Source: CAYWMY01 sp046352935
Lineage (GTDB): Bacteria; Pseudomonadota; Gammaproteobacteria; Steroidobacterales; Steroidobacteraceae
Reading direction: 5' to 3'
NCBI GenBank assembly: GCA_046352935.1
Contig: JAXMGR010000002.1
Coordinates: 186,001-250,000, forward strand
Length of the DNA: 64,000 bases
Shown here: piece by piece, positions 35,974 through 45,326 of the stretch
Layout: every line of letters starts with the position of its first letter
How positions within the stretch are numbered: position 1 is the first letter of the stretch
Notes under the pieces: generated by a model
What the model was told of the DNA's origin: nothing
Databases searched by the model: none
What the model saw: only the letters and a program-made list of their open reading frames with translations
Made by a program: the position numbers and the translations under genes

Positions 35974-38733
35974 TCAGGCCAGCGTTCCGTGGCAGTGCTT
36001 GTACTTCCTGCCGGAACCGCAGGGACAGGGCTCGTTGCGACCGACCTTGCGCTCGCCTCGCACCAGAGGGGCCTGCATGGATCGTGCTTCATCCTCGGCC
36101 ACCGCATCGGGCGGCGGTGCCGCCGCAGCGTCCTGTGCACCCAGCGCCGGGGCCGCGGCGTGCTGCAGGCGCATCTCGCGCTCGAGCCGTTCCGCGCGCT
36201 CGCGTTCCTCGCGTTCGATCTCCTCCTCCGTCCGTACCTGCAGACGCTGCAGGACGACGACCGCATCGTGCTTGATCCGGTCGAGCAACGCGGTGAAAAG
36301 CTCGAACGCCTCGCGCTTGTACTCCTGTTTGGGGTTCTTCTGCGCGTAGGCCCGCAGGTAGATGCCCTGGCGCAGGTAGTCCATGGCAGCCAGGTGCTCC
36401 CGCCAGTGCCCGTCCACCTGCTGCAGCATCACGGCGCGCTCGAGATGCCGCATGACCTGCTCGCCGACCTGCTGCACCTTGCGCTCGTATTCGTCCTCGA
36501 TGGCCGCCAGAAGACGTGCGCCGATCCCGGCAGCGCCGCGGTTCGAATCCTCGCCCACCCAACCGCGCAGTTCGACGGCGACGCCGAAGTCGCGCGCGAC
36601 GACCTGCTCCAGGCCCGCGAGATCCCACTGCTCCTCGACGCTCTCGGGCGGCACGTGGCGCGCGACCAGCGTGTCGACGACGTCGGCCCGCACGTCGCGG
36701 ATGACGGCAGCGATGTCCTCGGCGGACATGATCTCCGTGCGCTGCTGGTAGATGACCTTGCGCTGGTCGTTCGCGACGTCGTCGTACTCGAGCAGGTTCT
36801 TGCGGGCATCGAAGTTGTGCGCCTCGACCTTGCGCTGCGCGCGCTCGATCTGCCGGGTCAGCATGCGGCTCTCGATCGCCTCGCCCTCCTTCATGCCGAC
36901 CGTGCGCAGCATGGACTTCGTGCGCTCCGGGTCCCCGAAGATGCGCATCAGGTTGTCTTCGAGGGACAGGTAGAAGCGGCTGGAGCCCGGATCGCCCTGG
37001 CGGCCGGAACGGCCGCGCAGCTGGTTGTCGATCCGGCGCGACTCGTGCCGCTCGGTACCGATGATGTGCAGCCCTCCGGCCGCGAGCACTTTCTCGTGCA
37101 TGCCCCGCCATTCGGTCCGCAGCGTCTCGATGCGCCGTTCGCGGTCCTGGGGCGGGACCGACTCGTCGTGGCGGACGCGCTCGACTTCCTTCTCGACGTT
37201 GCCGCCGAGCACGATGTCGGTGCCGCGGCCGGCCATGTTCGTCGCAATGGTCACGGCACCCGGGCGGCCGGCCTGCTCGACGATGTGGGCCTCCCGTTCG
37301 TGCTGCTTCGCGTTCAGGACCTCGTGCCCGATGCCCTCGGCGTTCAGCATGCGTGACAGCAGCTCGGAGGTCTCGATCGACGTCGTGCCGACGAGCACGG
37401 GCTGGCCGCGCGCGATGCAGTCGCGGATGTCCTCGAGGATCGCCTTGAACTTGTCCGCCTGGGCCAGGTACACGAGATCGGGGGCGTCACGGCGCACCAT
37501 GGGACGGTGCGTGGGGATGACCACGACCTCGAGTCCGTAGATCTGCTGGAACTCGAATGCCTCCGTGTCGGCAGTGCCGGTCATGCCGGCGAGCTTGCTG
37601 TAGAGACGGAAGAAGTTCTGGAACGTGATCGACGCGATGGTCTGGTTCTCCTCGCGGACCTGCACGCCCTCCTTGGCCTCGATCGCCTGGTGCAGGCCGT
37701 CGGACCAGCGCCGGCCGGGCATGGTGCGGCCCGTGAACTCGTCGACGATGATGACCTCGCCGCCGCGCACGATGTACTCGACGTCCCGCCGGTACAGTGC
37801 ATGGGCCCGCAGCGCCGCGTTCAGGTGGTGCATGAGGCGGATGCTCGCCGCGTCGTAGAGGCTCTCGCCCTCGCGCAGCAGTCCGGCCTCGAGCATCAGC
37901 TCCTCGGCCTTCGCGAAGCCCGTCTCGGAGAGGTGCACCTGCTTCGACTTCTCGTCGGCCCAGTAGTCCCCCTCGGACTCCTCGGATTCCTGGCGCACGA
38001 AACGCGGCACGAGCGCATTGATGCGCAGGTAGAGCTCCGTGCTCTCGTCGGCCGGCCCCGAGATGATCAGCGGCGTCCTCGCCTCGTCGATGAGGATGGA
38101 GTCGACCTCGTCGACGATCGCGAAGGCGAGTTCGCGCTGTACCCGGTCCTCGAGCCTGAACGCGAGGTTGTCGCGGAGATAGTCGAAGCCGAATTCGTTG
38201 TTGGTGCCGTAGGTGATGTCGCAGGCATAGGCTGCGCGCTTCTCCGCATGATTCTGGCCGCTGCGGATCACACCCACCGTCATGCCGAGCAGGCGGTAGA
38301 CCGGCGCCATCCAGTCGGCGTCGCGCTGCGCGAGGTACTCGTTCACGGTCACGACGTGCACGCCGCGGCCGGTCAGGGCGTTCAGGTAGACGGGCAGCGT
38401 CGCGACGAGGGTCTTGCCCTCGCCGGTGCGCATCTCGGAGATCTTGCCCGCGTGCAGCACCATGCCGCCGATGAGCTGCACGTCGAAATGCCGCATGCCG
38501 AGTGCGCGCCTGGCCGCCTCGCGCACGAGCGCGAAGGCCTCGGGCAGGAGATCATCGACGGTGGCGCCCCCAACAAGTCGGTCCTTCAGGCGTCCGGTCT
38601 CCGCAGCCAGCTCCGCGTCCGACAGGCCCCCGAGTCGTGGCTCGTGCCCGTTCGCGACGGCGACGAGGCGGCCATAGTCGCGCAACAACCGCTGGTTACG
38701 GCTGCCGAAGATCTTGGTCAGGATGTTGAACAC
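35974..38733 (-). CDS. secA: Preprotein translocase ATPase SecA
   Basis: SecA is the motor that pushes preproteins through SecYEG. It has 919 residues, normal for the class. Walker A is in MRTGEGKTLVATL near 102-114, the DEAD-type Walker B is VDEVDSILIDEAR, and the second nucleotide fold has TNMAGRGTDIVLGGN. The C-terminal SEC-C zinc site is EPCPCGSGRKYKHCHG, so SecB binding is expected. The start is GTG (VFNILTKIFGSRN). It lies downstream of the M23 peptidase gene and is convergent with mutT. The frame is complete. Confidence 0.98.
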   Translation of the reverse strand: MFNILTKIFGSRNQRLLRDYGRLVAVANGHEPRLGGLSDAELAAETGRLKDRLVGGATVDDLLPEAFALVREAARRALGMRHFDVQLIGGMVLHAGKISEMRTGEGKTLVATLPVYLNALTGRGVHVVTVNEYLAQRDADWMAPVYRLLGMTVGVIRSGQNHAEKRAAYACDITYGTNNEFGFDYLRDNLAFRLEDRVQRELAFAIVDEVDSILIDEARTPLIISGPADESTELYLRINALVPRFVRQESEESEGDYWADEKSKQVHLSETGFAKAEELMLEAGLLREGESLYDAASIRLMHHLNAALRAHALYRRDVEYIVRGGEVIIVDEFTGRTMPGRRWSDGLHQAIEAKEGVQVREENQTIASITFQNFFRLYSKLAGMTGTADTEAFEFQQIYGLEVVVIPTHRPMVRRDAPDLVYLAQADKFKAILEDIRDCIARGQPVLVGTTSIETSELLSRMLNAEGIGHEVLNAKQHEREAHIVEQAGRPGAVTIATNMAGRGTDIVLGGNVEKEVERVRHDESVPPQDRERRIETLRTEWRGMHEKVLAAGGLHIIGTERHESRRIDNQLRGRSGRQGDPGSSRFYLSLEDNLMRIFGDPERTKSMLRTVGMKEGEAIESRMLTRQIERAQRKVEAHNFDARKNLLEYDDVANDQRKVIYQQRTEIMSAEDIAAVIRDVRADVVDTLVARHVPPESVEEQWDLAGLEQVVARDFGVAVELRGWVGEDSNRGAAGIGARLLAAIEDEYERKVQQVGEQVMRHLERAVMLQQVDGHWREHLAAMDYLRQGIYLRAYAQKNPKQEYKREAFELFTALLDRIKHDAVVVLQRLQVRTEEEIEREERERAERLEREMRLQHAAAPALGAQDAAAAPPPDAVAEDEARSMQAPLVRGERKVGRNEPCPCGSGRKYKHCHGTLA

Positions 38734-38859
38734 GGATCCCTCTCGCTCAGGGTGCTGCCCACGACCCCGCTCGATGAGGAGGCCGGGTCAAAAGGGGGGC
38801 ATTTTACGGGCAGACGCCCGAACGCGGGAGAAGTTCGGGCCCGGTGCCGCGTTCCGCGG

Positions 38860-39777
38860 CTAGGAGCCGATCCGGCGCATGAACCGCAGCGGATCGACCG
38901 GCACCCCGTTCTGGAGCACCTCGAAATGGACATGAGGCCCCGTCGAGCGCCCGGTGGAACCCAGCATCGCGATGGTCTCGCCCTGGCGGACGGTCGCACC
39001 CTGCGTCACGAGGATCCTGCGATTGTGGGCGTAGCGCGTGACGAGACCCTGGCCGTGCGTGATCTCGACGAGCTGGCCGTAGCCACCGTCGGAACCCGCG
39101 TACGACACCACGCCCGACGCCACGGCCAGCACGGGATCCCCGGGCGCACCGACGAAATCCACGCCGGCATGGAAGGCGCCATGGCCCGTGAAGGGATCGA
39201 CCCGTTCACCGAAGCGCGACGACAGATAGCCGGACGCGACGGGACGTCCGCTCGGCAGGATCTGCTGGGTCAGTTCGCGCGCGAGGATCACCGACTCCAG
39301 TGCCGCGAGCTGCCGCTCGCGATCGTCGATCGTCCGGGACACGTCGTCCAGCAGCGTGTTGAACGACGGCGCGGGACCGGGTGACGCCGAGGATTCCGGC
39401 CCGCCGAGCGCGGGCTCGCGGTCGAAATCGAACTCCCCGGCCTTCAGCCGGGCCATCTCGGTCAGGCGCTTGCCCAGGGCGTCCAGCCGCAGCAGCTGGG
39501 CGTGCATGCGCCCGAGGCGCACGGTGAGCGCGTCCACCTGATCGGAAACGGCGGTTCGCGCACGCTCGAGCTGCGCGCGCTGCGTGTCGAGTTCCGCACG
39601 CCAGTCCGTGAGCGCATCGAGCGGCGCCTGGCGCGCACGTCGCTCACCGAAACTCTGGCCGGCGAGGAACACCGCGGCGATGACGATCACGCAGCCGGCG
39701 ATGACCGTGAACGGCGCGAGCAGACGCCGCACCGATCGGCGCTGCGGCGGAAGCGTCGGGCAGGCAGTGTGGACCAT
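38860..39777 (-). CDS. M23 family murein peptidase with membrane anchor and coiled coil
   Basis: This is a 305-residue protein with one membrane helix (about 24-44), a coiled coil (about 55-105) and a second short helical segment (about 140-170), then a LytM/M23 domain (about 180-305). Zinc ligands and active residues are visible: HAGVDFVGAPGDPV (H and D) and GPHVHFEV (H-x-H). It is therefore probably an active endopeptidase, unlike EnvC or NlpD activators. Its place between dciA and secA next to the dcw cluster is common. It likely trims peptidoglycan during growth or division. The start is the ATG at 39777; upstream codons are not family-like. Confidence 0.9.
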   Translation of the reverse strand: MVHTACPTLPPQRRSVRRLLAPFTVIAGCVIVIAAVFLAGQSFGERRARQAPLDALTDWRAELDTQRAQLERARTAVSDQVDALTVRLGRMHAQLLRLDALGKRLTEMARLKAGEFDFDREPALGGPESSASPGPAPSFNTLLDDVSRTIDDRERQLAALESVILARELTQQILPSGRPVASGYLSSRFGERVDPFTGHGAFHAGVDFVGAPGDPVLAVASGVVSYAGSDGGYGQLVEITHGQGLVTRYAHNRRILVTQGATVRQGETIAMLGSTGRSTGPHVHFEVLQNGVPVDPLRFMRRIGS

Positions 39778-39830
39778 GTATCGCAGCCGTTGATTTATGC
39801 TCGCCCGCGACCGCCGGCATCGCGAACACC

Positions 39831-39850
39831 GCCCCGCTCTGTGGCGGGGC
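39831..39850. repeat. Inverted repeat between M23 and dciA genes
   Basis: GCCCCGC and GCGGGGC form a 7-bp stem with a 6-nt loop in the divergent intergenic region. No T run follows on either strand, so it is a possible operator or leader hairpin. Confidence 0.4.
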
Positions 39851-39906
39851 AGGCACCATGCCAAAAAACCCCTTATGTATCAAGCACTTTACTCGACAGC
39901 TCAGCC

Positions 39907-40227
39907 ATGACCGCCGGGAACGGAAGCAAAAAACCAACCGCCATCAGCGACTTACTGGCGAAAGGTCAAGGAGTTTTTGAGCGTCTGCGGGAAGGTGCCC
40001 GGGCCGCGGACCGGACGCTGGCGGCCGCCCGGAGCGCATTGCCGGACGAGCTCGCCGAACACGTCTGGGCCGCACAGATCGACGGCACGACGCTGGACGT
40101 GGCGGTCGATTCGGCCGCCTTCGCAAGTCGCATCCGCTACCTCGAGGCCGGGATGCGCGCGGCCGTCACGACGGCCTGCACGACCGCGGTGGAACGCTGC
40201 CGCATCCGCGTGCGTCCCCGCGGCTGA
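39907..40227 (+). CDS. dciA: DciA-family replicative helicase loader (DUF721)
   Basis: DciA is the ancestral loader of the DnaB helicase in bacteria that lack DnaC. This 106-residue protein has the DUF721 core: a helix with LLAKGQGVFERLREGARA, then the strand pair WAAQIDGTTLDVAVDSAAFASRIRY. The C-terminal unstructured extension found in many DciA proteins is short here, with only RIRVRPRG at the end. It is divergent from the M23 gene and convergent with the MFS gene. Presence of dciA implies that the genome lacks dnaC, which cannot be checked here. Confidence 0.85.
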   Translation: MTAGNGSKKPTAISDLLAKGQGVFERLREGARAADRTLAAARSALPDELAEHVWAAQIDGTTLDVAVDSAAFASRIRYLEAGMRAAVTTACTTAVERCRIRVRPRG

Positions 40228-40247
40228 GGACGCACGCGCCCCTTCGC

Positions 40248-41558
40248 TCAGTCCGGAATCGCCTGGCCGCGTGTTTCGACGACCCAGCCCAGCAGCAGCA
40301 ACCCGGCGACGGGGACTGCGGCGACGTACAGCAGCGCATCGAGCACCACTGCGGGGTCCCCTGCGCCGGCCGAGGCCACGGCGCCGACGATGAAGGGCCC
40401 CGCTGCGGCGACCACGCGGCCGATGTTGTAGCAGAAGCCCGCGCCGGTCGCCCGCAGCCGCGTGGGAAACAGCTCCGGCAGGTAGAAGGTGAAGCTGCCG
40501 AAGATGCCGAACACCGAGAGTCCGATGAAGAAATACATGTACAGGCGCGTGGCCGGGGCCAGGTCGAGGCCGAACGTCACGAACAGGGCGACCGCCGCCA
40601 CCGCGTAGTACATCGCGAACATCGCCCGCCGGCCGAGCTGCTTCGCGACCGGGATCGTGAGCAGGGTGCCCAGCAGGCCGCCGAGGTTGAACCAGGTGGT
40701 GGACACGGTCTTCCATTCCTCGACGAGCGCGCGCGTGGCGCCGGGATCGAGATGACCGAGCGCCGCCTGTGTCTGCGCGAGCGTGGCCGCGACCACGGGA
40801 ATGAACGCGTTGCAGCTCCACCAGGTCAGCAATGCCACGAGCGTCATCGCGAGCGCGGAACGCGTGCGGGGCCAGAGGTCTGCGGCGAAGATCTCGCGGA
40901 TCCGTGCGGGCGACGCCCCGGCCGCGGCCGCAGTCCAGCGTTCCGGCTCGTGGACGAACAGGCGCACGACGAACGCCACGGCGGCGGGCAGCAGCCCGAA
41001 CAGCAGCACGTAGCGCCAGGAATCGGCGGGATGGTCCGCGAACCACCCGCCCGCGATCCACGCATTCACGCCGGTCGCGAGAAACAGCCCGAAAGGTGCC
41101 GAGGTGTACAGCAGCGCACCGGCCTCGACGCGCGAGTCCTCGGGCACGACCTCGGCGACCATCGCGGATCCCGCTGCCCATTCACCACCGATGCCGAGGC
41201 TCGCGACCAGGCGACAGAGCATCAGCTGCCAGACGTTGTCGACGAAGGCGCAGGCGGCCGTGCCGATCGCGTACAGCAGCATCGTGATCATGAGCACGCG
41301 TTTGCGGCCGTAACGGTCGGAGACCGGACCGAACAGCACACCGCCCGCCGCCCACCCGAGCAGGAACAGCGAGGTCAGGAGCCCGGTCCAGTAGAGGGTC
41401 GCCGTGCGCGCCGCCGCCCCTCCGATCTCCAGTCCGAGCAGCGTCGGTATGGCGTTCGGCGCGACGTAGTTGAACAGCAGGCCGTCGAAGACGTCGAAAC
41501 CCCAGCCCAGCCATGCGGCCGCGAACACGGTCCACTGATAACGGTTGAGGCGCAGCAT
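40248..41558 (-). CDS. MFS transporter, metabolite:H+ symporter type
   Basis: This is a 436-residue transporter with about 12 membrane helices. It has MFS motif A between TM2 and TM3 (GPVSDRYGRKRVLM) and the opening WTVFAAAWLGWGFDVFDGLLFNYVAP, which is typical of the aromatic acid or sialate/lactate symporter group. The substrate cannot be assigned. It interrupts the usual dcw-lpxC-M23-secA run, so it may be a later insertion. Base composition is not visibly different from its neighbours. Start at the ATG 41558 with GGGGAAG before it. Confidence 0.88.
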   Translation of the reverse strand: MLRLNRYQWTVFAAAWLGWGFDVFDGLLFNYVAPNAIPTLLGLEIGGAAARTATLYWTGLLTSLFLLGWAAGGVLFGPVSDRYGRKRVLMITMLLYAIGTAACAFVDNVWQLMLCRLVASLGIGGEWAAGSAMVAEVVPEDSRVEAGALLYTSAPFGLFLATGVNAWIAGGWFADHPADSWRYVLLFGLLPAAVAFVVRLFVHEPERWTAAAAGASPARIREIFAADLWPRTRSALAMTLVALLTWWSCNAFIPVVAATLAQTQAALGHLDPGATRALVEEWKTVSTTWFNLGGLLGTLLTIPVAKQLGRRAMFAMYYAVAAVALFVTFGLDLAPATRLYMYFFIGLSVFGIFGSFTFYLPELFPTRLRATGAGFCYNIGRVVAAAGPFIVGAVASAGAGDPAVVLDALLYVAAVPVAGLLLLGWVVETRGQAIPD

Positions 41559-41701
41559 GACTTCCCCGCCCGCGAGGCACAAACGCCGCGCAGCTTACAG
41601 GAAATCGGCAGTGCGCCTTTCGCCGATGCAGACCTCGACACCCGCGTCCGCGCCGCGCGCTCCGGGCAAGCGCCGTCGGGCAGCGATACCGGCGCGGAGC
41701 G

Positions 41702-42619
41702 TCAGCCCGCCGCAGCGGCCGTGGTGGTGGCGTAGAACAGCGGAGCGACGCGCGGGTCCTCGAAGGTCACGGACTCCCAGGCGCCCTCGTCCGCGAGCAG
41801 CGCGCGCAGCAGCCGGCTGTTGAGGCCGTGGCCGGACTTGAAGCCCGTGAACTCCCCGATCGGACACTGGCCCAGCAGGTAGAGGTCACCGATCGCGTCG
41901 AGGATCTTGTGCTTGACGAACTCGTCCTCGCAGCGGAGCCCGTCCTCGTTCAGGACGCGGTAGTCGTCGAGCACGATCGCGTTGTCCAGCGTACCGCCCA
42001 GCGCGAGATTCTGCGCGCGGAGCCGCTCGAGGTCGCGCATGAAGCCGAAAGTGCGTGCACGGCTGATCTCGCGCAGGTACGCGGTCGTGGAGAAGTCCAT
42101 GACCGCGCGGCGGCCGTGGCGCCGGAACAGCGGATGATCGAACTCGATCTCGAAGCAGATGCGGAAACCGTCCCAGGGAGCGAAGCGCGCCCATTTGTCG
42201 CCGTCGCGGACCTCGACCGTCCTGCGGATGCGCAGGAAACGCTTCGGCGCCGGCTGGTCCTCGATGCCGGCCGACTGCAGCAGGAACACGAACGGGCCGG
42301 CGCTGCCGTCCATGATCGGGACTTCCGGCGCCGAGAGTTCCACGAATGCGTTGTCGATGCCGAGCCCGGCGAGCGCCGACAGCAGGTGCTCGATCGTCGC
42401 GACCTTCGTGCCGTTCAGCGAGATCGTCGTGCCGAGCGTCGTCTCGGTCACATTGACGGCACGCGCAGGGATGTCCACGGACCCTTCGACGTCGGTGCGG
42501 CGGAACACGATTCCCGTGTTCGGCGGCGCGGGACGCAGAGTCATGAGCACCTTGCGCCCGGTGTGCAGCCCGACCCCCGTGGCACGGATCGGATTCCTGA
42601 TGGTGCGCTGGCAAAGCAT
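41702..42619 (-). CDS. lpxC: UDP-3-O-acyl-N-acetylglucosamine deacetylase LpxC
   Basis: LpxC is the zinc enzyme that commits UDP-acyl-GlcNAc to lipid A. It has 305 residues, as in E. coli. Key residues are in TIEHLLSALAGLGIDNAFVE with PIMDGSAGPF, and in KHKILDAIGDLYLLG (zinc His and Asp), with the catalytic His in FKSGHGLNSRLL. It shows the cell makes LPS. Expression probably continues from the dcw cluster or from a promoter in the 225-bp gap after ftsZ. Confidence 0.98.
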   Translation of the reverse strand: MLCQRTIRNPIRATGVGLHTGRKVLMTLRPAPPNTGIVFRRTDVEGSVDIPARAVNVTETTLGTTISLNGTKVATIEHLLSALAGLGIDNAFVELSAPEVPIMDGSAGPFVFLLQSAGIEDQPAPKRFLRIRRTVEVRDGDKWARFAPWDGFRICFEIEFDHPLFRRHGRRAVMDFSTTAYLREISRARTFGFMRDLERLRAQNLALGGTLDNAIVLDDYRVLNEDGLRCEDEFVKHKILDAIGDLYLLGQCPIGEFTGFKSGHGLNSRLLRALLADEGAWESVTFEDPRVAPLFYATTTAAAAG

Positions 42620-42710
42620 GGATTCACGCCCGGAGACTCACGACGAACGCGACCGTACCACTGCGGCGCCGCGGCCCCCGCGACCGCGGCGTCGGCGGTC
42701 GCCGACTCCC

Positions 42711-42743
42711 CTGCCGCCCGCCCGCGGAGAAGGCGGACGGCAG
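42711..42743. repeat. Long imperfect inverted repeat upstream of lpxC
   Basis: CTGCCGCCCGCC and GGCGGACGGCAG pair over 12 bp with one mismatch around a 9-nt loop. It lies in the gap between ftsZ and lpxC, 92 bp before the lpxC start. It may be a transcript-processing or pause element. Confidence 0.5.
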
Positions 42744-42809
42744 GAAGAGAGACAGCGTGGGCGTGCCGCGGGTTCCCGGCGCGCGGGGGTGGCCGCGCGC
42801 AGTGGAACC

Positions 42810-42828
42810 GGCCGCACATCGTGCGGCC
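42810..42828 (-). terminator. Hairpin just after ftsZ
   Basis: GGCCGCAC-GAT-GTGCGGCC is a perfect 8-bp stem with a 3-nt loop, 16 bp after the ftsZ stop. Only TTCC follows, so it may be a weak terminator or a message stabiliser between ftsZ and lpxC. Confidence 0.5.
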
Positions 42829-42844
42829 CGCGGCGCAGCGCCGT

Positions 42845-44035
42845 TCAGTCGGCCTGGCGGCGCAGGAACGCCGGGATGTCGAGCACGTCCTCCTCGAGGT
42901 CGTGCCGCAGGCCGTCGCCGACCGCACGCGAGGTCTGGCGCTGGATCGTCGGCCGGTCGAGGGCCGCATAGTCCGGCACGTTGACCGCGGGCTTCGGCCG
43001 CACCGTATCGACGGCGACGGCAACCGGCCCGCGACGCGTCGCGTCGTTCGCCTTCGGCGGCGCCTGCAGGCGCGCCTCGGGACGTCCGAGGCCCGTGGCG
43101 ACCACCGTCACGCGCAGCTCCCCGGCCACGTCGGGATCGATGACCGTACCCACGACGACGGTCGCGTCCTCGGCAGCGAACTGCTTGACCGTATTGCCGA
43201 CCTCCTCGAACTCGCCGATCGAGAGGTCGAGGCCGGCCGTCACGTTCACGAGGATACCCTGCGCGCCGGCGAGGTTGATGTCCTCGAGCAGCGGGCTCGA
43301 CACGGCCATCTCGGCCGCGATGCGCGCGCGGTTCTCGCCGGTGCCGAAGCCCGTGCCCATCATCGCGAGGCCGGTTTCCGCCATCACCGTACGCACGTCG
43401 GCGAAGTCGACGTTGATGAGACCCGGGCGCGTGATGAGTTCCGCGATGCCCTGCACGGCGCCCTGCAGCACCTCGTTCGCGCGCTTGAAAGCGTCCAGCA
43501 GCGTGGTGTTGCTGCCGAGCACGGTCAGCAGCTTCTGGTTCGGGATCGTGATCAGCGAGTCGACGTGCTTGCCGAGTTCGGCGATGCCGTTGTCGGCGAT
43601 CTGCGTGCGCTTGTTGCCCTCCATGAGGAAAGGCTTGGTGACCACGGCCACCGTGAGGATGCCCAGCTCCTTCGCGACCTGCGCCACCACGGGTGCCGCG
43701 CCGGTGCCGGTGCCGCCGCCCATGCCGGCGGTGATGAACAGCATGTCGCAGCCCTCGATGAGCTCGATGATGCGGTCACGATCCTCCATCGCCGCCTGGC
43801 GCCCGGTCTCGGGATTCGCGCCGGCACCGAGGCCCTTGGTGATGTTGGAGCCGATCTGCAGCGCCGTCTTCACGCGCGAGTGCGCGAGCGCCTGCGCATC
43901 GGTGTTGACGCAGATGAACTCCACGCCATCGATGCCGCAGTTCGCCATGTGCGACACCGCGTTGCCGCCGCCGCCGCCGACGCCCAGCACCTTGATGACT
44001 GCGCTGCTGCTGACTGAATCCATGAGTTCGAACAT
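42845..44035 (-). CDS. ftsZ: Cell division GTPase FtsZ
   Basis: FtsZ is the tubulin-like GTPase that forms the division ring. It has 396 residues. Nucleotide-binding motifs are GVGGGGGNAVSHM near 18-30 and the tubulin signature GGGTGTGAAPV near 106-116, with the T7 catalytic loop in NVDFADVRTVM. A linker (about 318-375) leads to the C-terminal peptide VLDIPAFLRRQAD, which binds FtsA, ZipA and ZapD. ATG at 44035 has GGAGGAG 8 bp before it. It lies 52 bp after ftsA. Confidence 0.98.
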   Translation of the reverse strand: MFELMDSVSSSAVIKVLGVGGGGGNAVSHMANCGIDGVEFICVNTDAQALAHSRVKTALQIGSNITKGLGAGANPETGRQAAMEDRDRIIELIEGCDMLFITAGMGGGTGTGAAPVVAQVAKELGILTVAVVTKPFLMEGNKRTQIADNGIAELGKHVDSLITIPNQKLLTVLGSNTTLLDAFKRANEVLQGAVQGIAELITRPGLINVDFADVRTVMAETGLAMMGTGFGTGENRARIAAEMAVSSPLLEDINLAGAQGILVNVTAGLDLSIGEFEEVGNTVKQFAAEDATVVVGTVIDPDVAGELRVTVVATGLGRPEARLQAPPKANDATRRGPVAVAVDTVRPKPAVNVPDYAALDRPTIQRQTSRAVGDGLRHDLEEDVLDIPAFLRRQAD

Positions 44036-44087
44036 TTCGTGGTCTCCTCCGCTGTCGCTGTCTGTGACGATCCGCTCCACCCGCGGA

Positions 44088-45326
44088 TCAGAAATAACCC
44101 TGGAACCAGGACTTCATCCTCTCGAAAACGCTCTTGACGCCCTCGCCGATCGGCTTGTGCGGCACGTGGCCGGTATTCGCGCGCCCGTACAGCAGCAGGC
44201 CGACGCCGGTGGCGTGGATCGGGTTGCGAACGACTTCGCCGAGCGCCGTGACGCCGGTCGGAACGCCGAGCCGCACGGGCACGTGGAAGATCTCCTCGGC
44301 GAGCTCGACCGCGCCCTCCATCTTCGAGCTGCCGCCGGTGAGCACGACGCCCGCGGCGATCGCCTCCTCGAAGCCCGAGCGGCGCAGTTCGTCGCGGATC
44401 AGGCTGAACAGTTCCTCGTAGCGCGGCTCGACGACCTCGGCCAGCGTCTGCCGCGCGAGCCGGCGCGGCGGCCGGTCGCCCACGCTCGGGACCTCGATGG
44501 TCTCGTCGGGGTTCGCGAGCTGCGACAGCGCGCAGGCGTACCGGATCTTGATCTCCTCGGCGTAGGGGGTCGGCGTGCGCATCGACACCGCGATGTCGTT
44601 CGTGACCTGGTCACCCGCGATGGGGATCACCGCGGTGTGGCGGATCGCGCCGTTCGCGAACACGGCGATGTCGGTGGTGCCGCCGCCGATGTCGACGAGA
44701 CAGACACCGAGTTCCTTCTCGTCGTCGGTCAGCACCGCGAACGAGGAGGCGAGCTGTTCGAGCACGATGTCCTCGACGACGAGCCCGCAGCGCTGCACGC
44801 ACTTGACGATGTTCTGGGCCGCGCTCTCGGCGCCGGTGACGATGTGCACCTTCGCCTCGAGACGCACGCCGGACATGCCGATCGGCTCGCGGATGCCCTC
44901 CTGGCCGTCGATGATGAATTCCTGCGGCAGCACGTGCAGGATCTTCTGGTCGGCCGGGATCGCCACGGCCTGTGCGGCGTCCATGACGCGCGCCACGTCG
45001 CCGGCTGTGACCTCCTTGTCCTTGATCGCGACGATGCCGTGCGAATTGAGGCTGCGCACATGGCTGCCGGCGATGCCGGCGTAGACCGAGCGGATTTCGA
45101 CGCCGGCCATGAGCTCGGCCTCCTCGACCGCGCGCTGTATGGACTGCACCGTGGACTCGATGTTCACGACGACGCCCTTCTTGAGGCCGCGCGACGGGTG
45201 CGAACCGAGACCGATGATCTCCAGCGTGCCGTCCGCGTGCAGCTCGCCGACGAGCGCGACGACCTTGGAGGTGCCGACATCGAGGCCGACGATGAGATGG
45301 CGGTCGGAGCGCTTAGGCATTGGCAT
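44088..45326 (-). CDS. ftsA: Cell division protein FtsA
   Basis: FtsA is the actin-like protein that tethers FtsZ to the membrane. It has about 412 residues: the N-terminal ATPase fold (HLIVGLDVGTSKVVALVGE), the 1C subdomain, phosphate loop VDIGGGTTDIAVF, adenosine motif VLTGGSSKMEG, and a C-terminal amphipathic helix VFERMKSWFQGYF that binds membrane. Two ATGs are possible, at 45326 and 45320. The first has AGGA five bases before it and is used here. Either start overlaps the ftsQ stop. Confidence 0.97.
   Translation of the reverse strand: MPMPKRSDRHLIVGLDVGTSKVVALVGELHADGTLEIIGLGSHPSRGLKKGVVVNIESTVQSIQRAVEEAELMAGVEIRSVYAGIAGSHVRSLNSHGIVAIKDKEVTAGDVARVMDAAQAVAIPADQKILHVLPQEFIIDGQEGIREPIGMSGVRLEAKVHIVTGAESAAQNIVKCVQRCGLVVEDIVLEQLASSFAVLTDDEKELGVCLVDIGGGTTDIAVFANGAIRHTAVIPIAGDQVTNDIAVSMRTPTPYAEEIKIRYACALSQLANPDETIEVPSVGDRPPRRLARQTLAEVVEPRYEELFSLIRDELRRSGFEEAIAAGVVLTGGSSKMEGAVELAEEIFHVPVRLGVPTGVTALGEVVRNPIHATGVGLLLYGRANTGHVPHKPIGEGVKSVFERMKSWFQGYF

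Noticed and set aside
41828..44017. A 729-codon open frame antisense to lpxC and ftsZ.
   Set aside because: It runs across two well-supported genes and their gap without any domain signal.
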